DNA from: Amborella trichopoda
Lineage: Eukaryota; Streptophyta; Magnoliopsida; Amborellales; Amborellaceae
Direction of reading: 5' to 3'
DNA: 64,000 bases
Assembly (NCBI RefSeq): GCF_000471905.2
Contig: NW_006499973.1
Location: 3,326,878 to 3,390,877 of the forward strand
How positions within the stretch are numbered: position 1 is the stretch's first letter; each line of letters begins with the position of its first letter. Positions 60,247 through 64,000 of this stretch are shown piece by piece. Below the pieces are notes generated by a model. It ran no database searches. It saw only the letters and a list, made by a program, of their open reading frames with translations, and had not been told where the DNA came from. The translations under genes and the position numbers were made by a program.

Positions 60247-62230
60247 ATGGCTGGTTCGTCTTACCAAATACTTGATGTGAAGATGCTCCCAAGGGAAGGA
60301 GAGATCGGCACCCGTGATTTTAGGGGTGAAGTTTTATCAAGGGGTGAACCCATTTGGCTGACCCAACTAGTGTGCGAACCAAAATGACCCCTTAGTGTTA
60401 CATTCATTACTGACCCCGTATGCTTTGAAGTGCGGGAGGGCAATGATGGCAACATCTGTATTGAAGAAGAGATGGCACTTCTTCATTGTATGCATCGGAA
60501 CATAGCTTCTTGGGAGAACTTGCCCACCTCGGGGAAGCGAATGGTCCAGGCGAAGGGATTACTTAGGTGGTCGGCAAAAGGCCTCCGGATTCAGGGAGAG
60601 CACCAATATCTGAAGGGATACACTTCCTGGACTGCCAAGGTATTAGCTTCGTATGGAAGCACTCTAAAGCATGCTTCGCTATTAGCAGCGGTCTAGTGTT
60701 TAGGCAGCTACTACGATCGTTGCTCCAATACAGTAAAGGTATTGCTGCAGACATGGAGCCATGTAAGCAATACTTGGCTTCTTGGTCATGGTGAAGCGGG
60801 AATCTCGTTACCAGACCTTCACTTCATTAGAGGTCTCTCGATGATCGGGGCTATGTATGACGAGTTTGTGGCCCCAAACTCGGTCATCTTTGGTGGTGCT
60901 AACTTGGGGGTGAAGAGCTTCCGGCCAGTCTTCCAAAGATCTTTGAGGCCTATTAGTCAATTGTAGGCCAATATACCAATGACAGGGTCACCTTTACAAA
61001 ATGGGTGAAATTCTTTTGTGGAGATTATCCTGAGGGCGGTCAGGGTACTCTGAAGGGGAAAGGGAAGGCAGTTCCGAAAGAGATACCTCCCATATATCAA
61101 CTCGAGACCGGCGATGACCACGTCTCTTGGCCGCCGATCTAGCCTTATTCTCTTGCAAATTTGTGTTCCCTGACTGGGGGGATGACATTCGTCCAGGGGT
61201 ATTATACGTGGCATGCGACATGGACAGAGGGCGTGAGTATGCCCTTGCTAAGCCAGTCCTGTGCAACATATACCATGGCTTGGGGGCCATCTCCCGAGGA
61301 AAAGCCTACAGGAGTAAAGAGGGAGGGAACGACATTGTAGGAGGAGAAACATTTCGTAAAAATTTTAAAACTCCGTTCCCTGTGCATTATGTGTACGGGT
61401 GGCGAGGGGCTTATTTCCCTGACACCTACGTCAAGCATCAGTGCTCAAGAATTGATGAAGATTGCGAACTAGAGGGCTATCTTCCATAACCCAGGGGAGG
61501 CTCGGGGTCTGTTCGGGAATGACTCTTTTAACATGAGGAGAGTCTCTTTTTCGATCGGGAGTTTCACCGACCGTGCTTTCGTTGATGAATTGGGGAAGGA
61601 ATTGGATGGTTCCTCAACAGTGATTAAGGAACTCACGTTCATGCTGAGCATCAAAGGAGGAGTCTTACCTTATCGGACTCCACACTGTGCCGGCCTGGAG
61701 GGGTATTTCCCCCACCGCTTCGCCTGCCAACACGAGCTTGACCAAGGCTGCCCCTTCTCGGTATTCTTCGAGAAGCACCAAAGTAAGGTGTATAAGGGAA
61801 GGGCGGTAGTGTTTGGAACTTTTCAAGAGTGTTGGCTGCCGGAGCATATACGAACTGCTTGGTCGATGTGTCTTGAAATGACAAAGACCAGCAAATATGT
61901 ACTACCTCACTTTGATAGGAGAGTTCGAACAACCAGGGCATACGTGAACTGGTGGAGGGTCACCAGTAAGGGCTATTAGTATAAGGGTCACCCTTGGAAA
62001 GGGGTGAACGGTAACTGACGTCAGGACACTCGGTAAAGGAGGTTGGCGGATGGTCCTGCTCCCGACATATGTTTTCCGTGGATTATCCCTCTAACTCGCA
62101 GGCTTTGGGACATCTGCACCAGATAGCTGCTGATGAGGCCTCGTCAAAGTTCCTTGCAATAAAGACGATGACTAGAAGTGCCTTTGAGAATCTTAGCTTG
62201 ATCTTCGAATGGTACTGACGAGTGGTTGGT
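60247..62230 (+). pseudogene. Plant mobile domain (PMD) gene of element H
   Basis: Starts MAGSSYQILDVKMLPREGEI (60247; the earlier in-frame ATG at 60172 is not conserved). Then RGEPIWLTQLVC, LLHCMHRNIASWENLPTSGK (60430-60696), TWSHVSNTWLLGHGEAGI, DLHFIRGLSMIGAMYDEFVAPN (60810-60890), ALFSCKFVFPDWGDDIRPGV and YALAKPVLCNIYHGLGAIS (61127-61300), PVHYVYGWRGAYFPDTY (61375-61430), and, after 61979, HQIAADEASSKF-like text to about 62230. This order is typical of the PMD family. Stop at 60387 and several frameshifts. The acidic and coiled-coil part is replaced by the 66-bp array. Confidence 0.82.
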
Positions 62231-62289
62231 GAAGACAATTAGAACAGGGAGCGTTGACATGGAGAGGCTGTACAACAACTGGGGTGTGA

Positions 62290-64000
62290 AAAAAATAGCA
62301 TGAGCTAATGAGGTTAGTGTCATGAGGAAGACTAACTGCCAGTCAAAGATTGGAGTACTTGGGACGTGAACCGATGTGGATGGTAACACTAGGAAGACCA
62401 ACCACCGATCGATAATCAGAGCACTTGAGATGTGAGTATATTGGTTGGTAATACTAGGAATACCAATTGTCGGTCGATAATTGGAGTACTTGGGACACGA
62501 GCCGGTGGGGTTGGTAACACTAGTAAGACCAACCGCCGGTCGATAGTCGGAGTTCTTAGGATGCGAGCTGGTGAGGATGGTAACACTAAGAAGACCAACT
62601 GCCGGTAAATTGTTTGAGTGCTTAGGATGTGAGCCGATAGGGTTGGTAACACTAGGAAGACCAACTGCTGGTCGATAGTTGGAGTACTTGGGACGAGCCA
62701 GTGGGGTTGGTAACATTAAGAAGACCAACCGCTGGTCAATTGTCAAAGTACTTGGGACACGAGCCAGTGGGTTAGTAACACTAGGAAGACCAATTGTCGA
62801 TCGATAATCATAGTAATTAGGACACGAGCCGGTGGGTTAGGTAATACTAGGAAGACCAACCACCATTTTATAATCAGAGTGCTTGGGACATGAGCCGATC
62901 GATTACCAAAGTACATGAGGCACGAGCATAAGGGGTTGGTGACACTAGGAAAACCAACTGCCGGTTCATAATTAGAATACTTGAGAGGTGAGTCGGTGAG
63001 ATTGGTAACATTAGGAAGACCAACCGCCTGTCGATAATCAGAGTACTTGGGGTGCGAGCCAATTGGGTTGGTAACACTATGAAGACCAATTATCGGTAGA
63101 TAGTTGGATTACTTGAGACATGAGCTAGTGGGGCTGGTAACACTTGGAAGACCAATTGCCGGTCGATTGTCGGAGTACTTGGCATGTGAGTCGGTGGGGT
63201 TGGTAACACTAGGAAAACCGACTGCCGATCGAGAGTCAGAATACTTGGGACGCGAGTTGGTGGGGTTGGTAACAATAGGAAGACCAACCACCGGTCGATT
63301 ATCGATGTACTTGGGACAACTACTAGTCAATACCTAGAGTAGTTGGGACACAAGCCAGTGGGGTTGGTAACACTAGGAAGACCAATCGTTGGACGATAAT
63401 CAAAACCATTGGGATGCGAGCTAGTGGAGTTGGTAATACTAAGAAGACCAACCACCAGTTTATAGTCAGAGTACTTGAGACATGAGCCTGTGGGGTTGGT
63501 AACACTAGGAAGACCAACCGTCGGTCGATTGTCGAAGTACTTGGGATGCAAGCCGATGGGGATAGTAATACCAGGAAGACCAACCTCCAATCAATAGTCG
63601 GAGTACTTGAGACGTGATCTGGTGGTGTTTGCAACACTAGGAAGACCAACCGCCGGTTGATTCTCAGTGTACTTAGGATGCAAGCCAGTGGGTTGGTAAC
63701 ACTAGGAAGACCAACAACTGGTCGATAGCCAGAGTACTTGGGATACGAGTTGGTGGGGTTGGTAACACTAAGAAGACCAACCGCTGGTCAATTGTCAGAG
63801 TGCTTAGAATGAGAGCCGGTGGGGGTGGTAATACTAAGAAGAACAATCGTCGGTCGATAGACGAAGTACTTGGGACACAAAGCGATGGGTTGGTAATACT
63901 AAGAAGACCAATTGTCGGTCAATTGTCGAAGTACTTAGGATGTAAGCCGGTGGGGTTGGTAACACTAAGAACACCAACCGTCATCGATAATCAGAGTACT
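62290..64000. repeat. 66-bp tandem array (satellite-like), continues past the window
   Basis: Unit ggggttggtaacactaggaa, then gaccaaccgccggtcgatag, tcggagtacttgggacgc and gagccggt. Unit starts at 63196 and 63262 are 66 bp apart; about 25 units, diverged by roughly 10-25% from each other, one with a deletion near 62890. 66 is divisible by three, which keeps long frames open on both strands with a 22-residue period (LVFLVLPTP and similar); these are by-products. Confidence 0.9.

Larger units (their letters stand above)
52657..64000 (-). mobile_element. Minus-strand element H with PMD gene, runs off the window
   Basis: 3' LTR 55499-52657, 3' UTR 55500-59178, antisense TATA box 59179, leader, PMD gene 60247 to about 62230, then a 66-bp tandem array to the window end. 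Its pol, gag and 5' LTR would lie beyond 64000. Confidence 0.75.

Noticed and set aside
60247..62230. Intact host PMD gene (silencing-related type)
   Set aside because: It has stops and frameshifts, no recognisable introns, and sits with the same promoter block and 3' UTR as in a retroelement.
62144..63649. Long open frames with repeated LVFLVLPTP peptides
   Set aside because: They follow the 66-bp tandem unit on both strands and in several frames; no domain, and openness is explained by a unit divisible by three.
1..64000. tRNA, rRNA, riboswitch or bacterial-type operon
   Set aside because: No cloverleaf or rRNA text seen by reading, and no ribosome-binding or operon pattern; the window is eukaryotic repeat DNA. 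A tRNA scan was not possible here.

Overview
The window reads as repeat-rich plant nuclear DNA made almost wholly of decayed Ty3/gypsy LTR retrotransposons. I found no intact host gene, rRNA, tRNA or bacterial feature. The evidence is: seven copies (one truncated) of one LTR family, 1.6 to 2.9 kb long, starting TGTTG and ending near CCTAACCA; Retrotrans_gag-type capsid remnants; retropepsin remnants with a DGGS active site; and one reverse transcriptase / two RNase H / integrase polyprotein. The second RNase H, the integrase C-terminus and an extra antisense gene coding for a plant mobile domain (PMD) protein place the family in the Tat/Ogre branch of plant Ty3/gypsy elements. The species cannot be named from the sequence; a seed plant with a large genome fits best.

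Layout. 1-290 is the end of an unrelated LTR. 291-2411 and 20631-23382 are two halves of an old plus-strand element (gag, protease, pre-RT linker), split by an 18.2-kb plus-strand relative at 2412-20625 that has both LTRs and a 5-bp target duplication (ctcaa). At 23383 another plus-strand copy begins (LTR, primer site, gag) and ends in a truncated LTR at 28976. 28977-31024 is the C-terminal half of an antisense-gene remnant. From 31025 to the end the orientation flips: four minus-strand copies follow (LTR boundaries at 31025, about 39131, 43101 and 52657). Each starts with its 3' LTR followed by a 3' untranslated region, and each appears to interrupt the previous one (gag, then 3' UTR, then gag). 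The only polymerase region is 48929-52293. The last copy carries a PMD gene on the plus strand that breaks off in a 66-bp tandem array running off the window.

Gene organisation. Relative to the LTRs the order is 5' LTR, primer site, gag, protease, pre-RT linker, RT, two RNases H, integrase, antisense PMD gene, antisense promoter, repeat-rich 3' UTR, 3' LTR. No copy has everything. The 18-kb copy has gag, protease and the antisense gene but no polymerase. The 43101 copy has polymerase but no visible protease or antisense gene. All reading frames carry stops or frameshifts, so nothing here looks able to make a complete protein. Many elements also hold expanded minisatellites (29, 35, 45, about 47, 55, 56 and 66 bp) in the LTR, the antisense leader and the 3' UTR.
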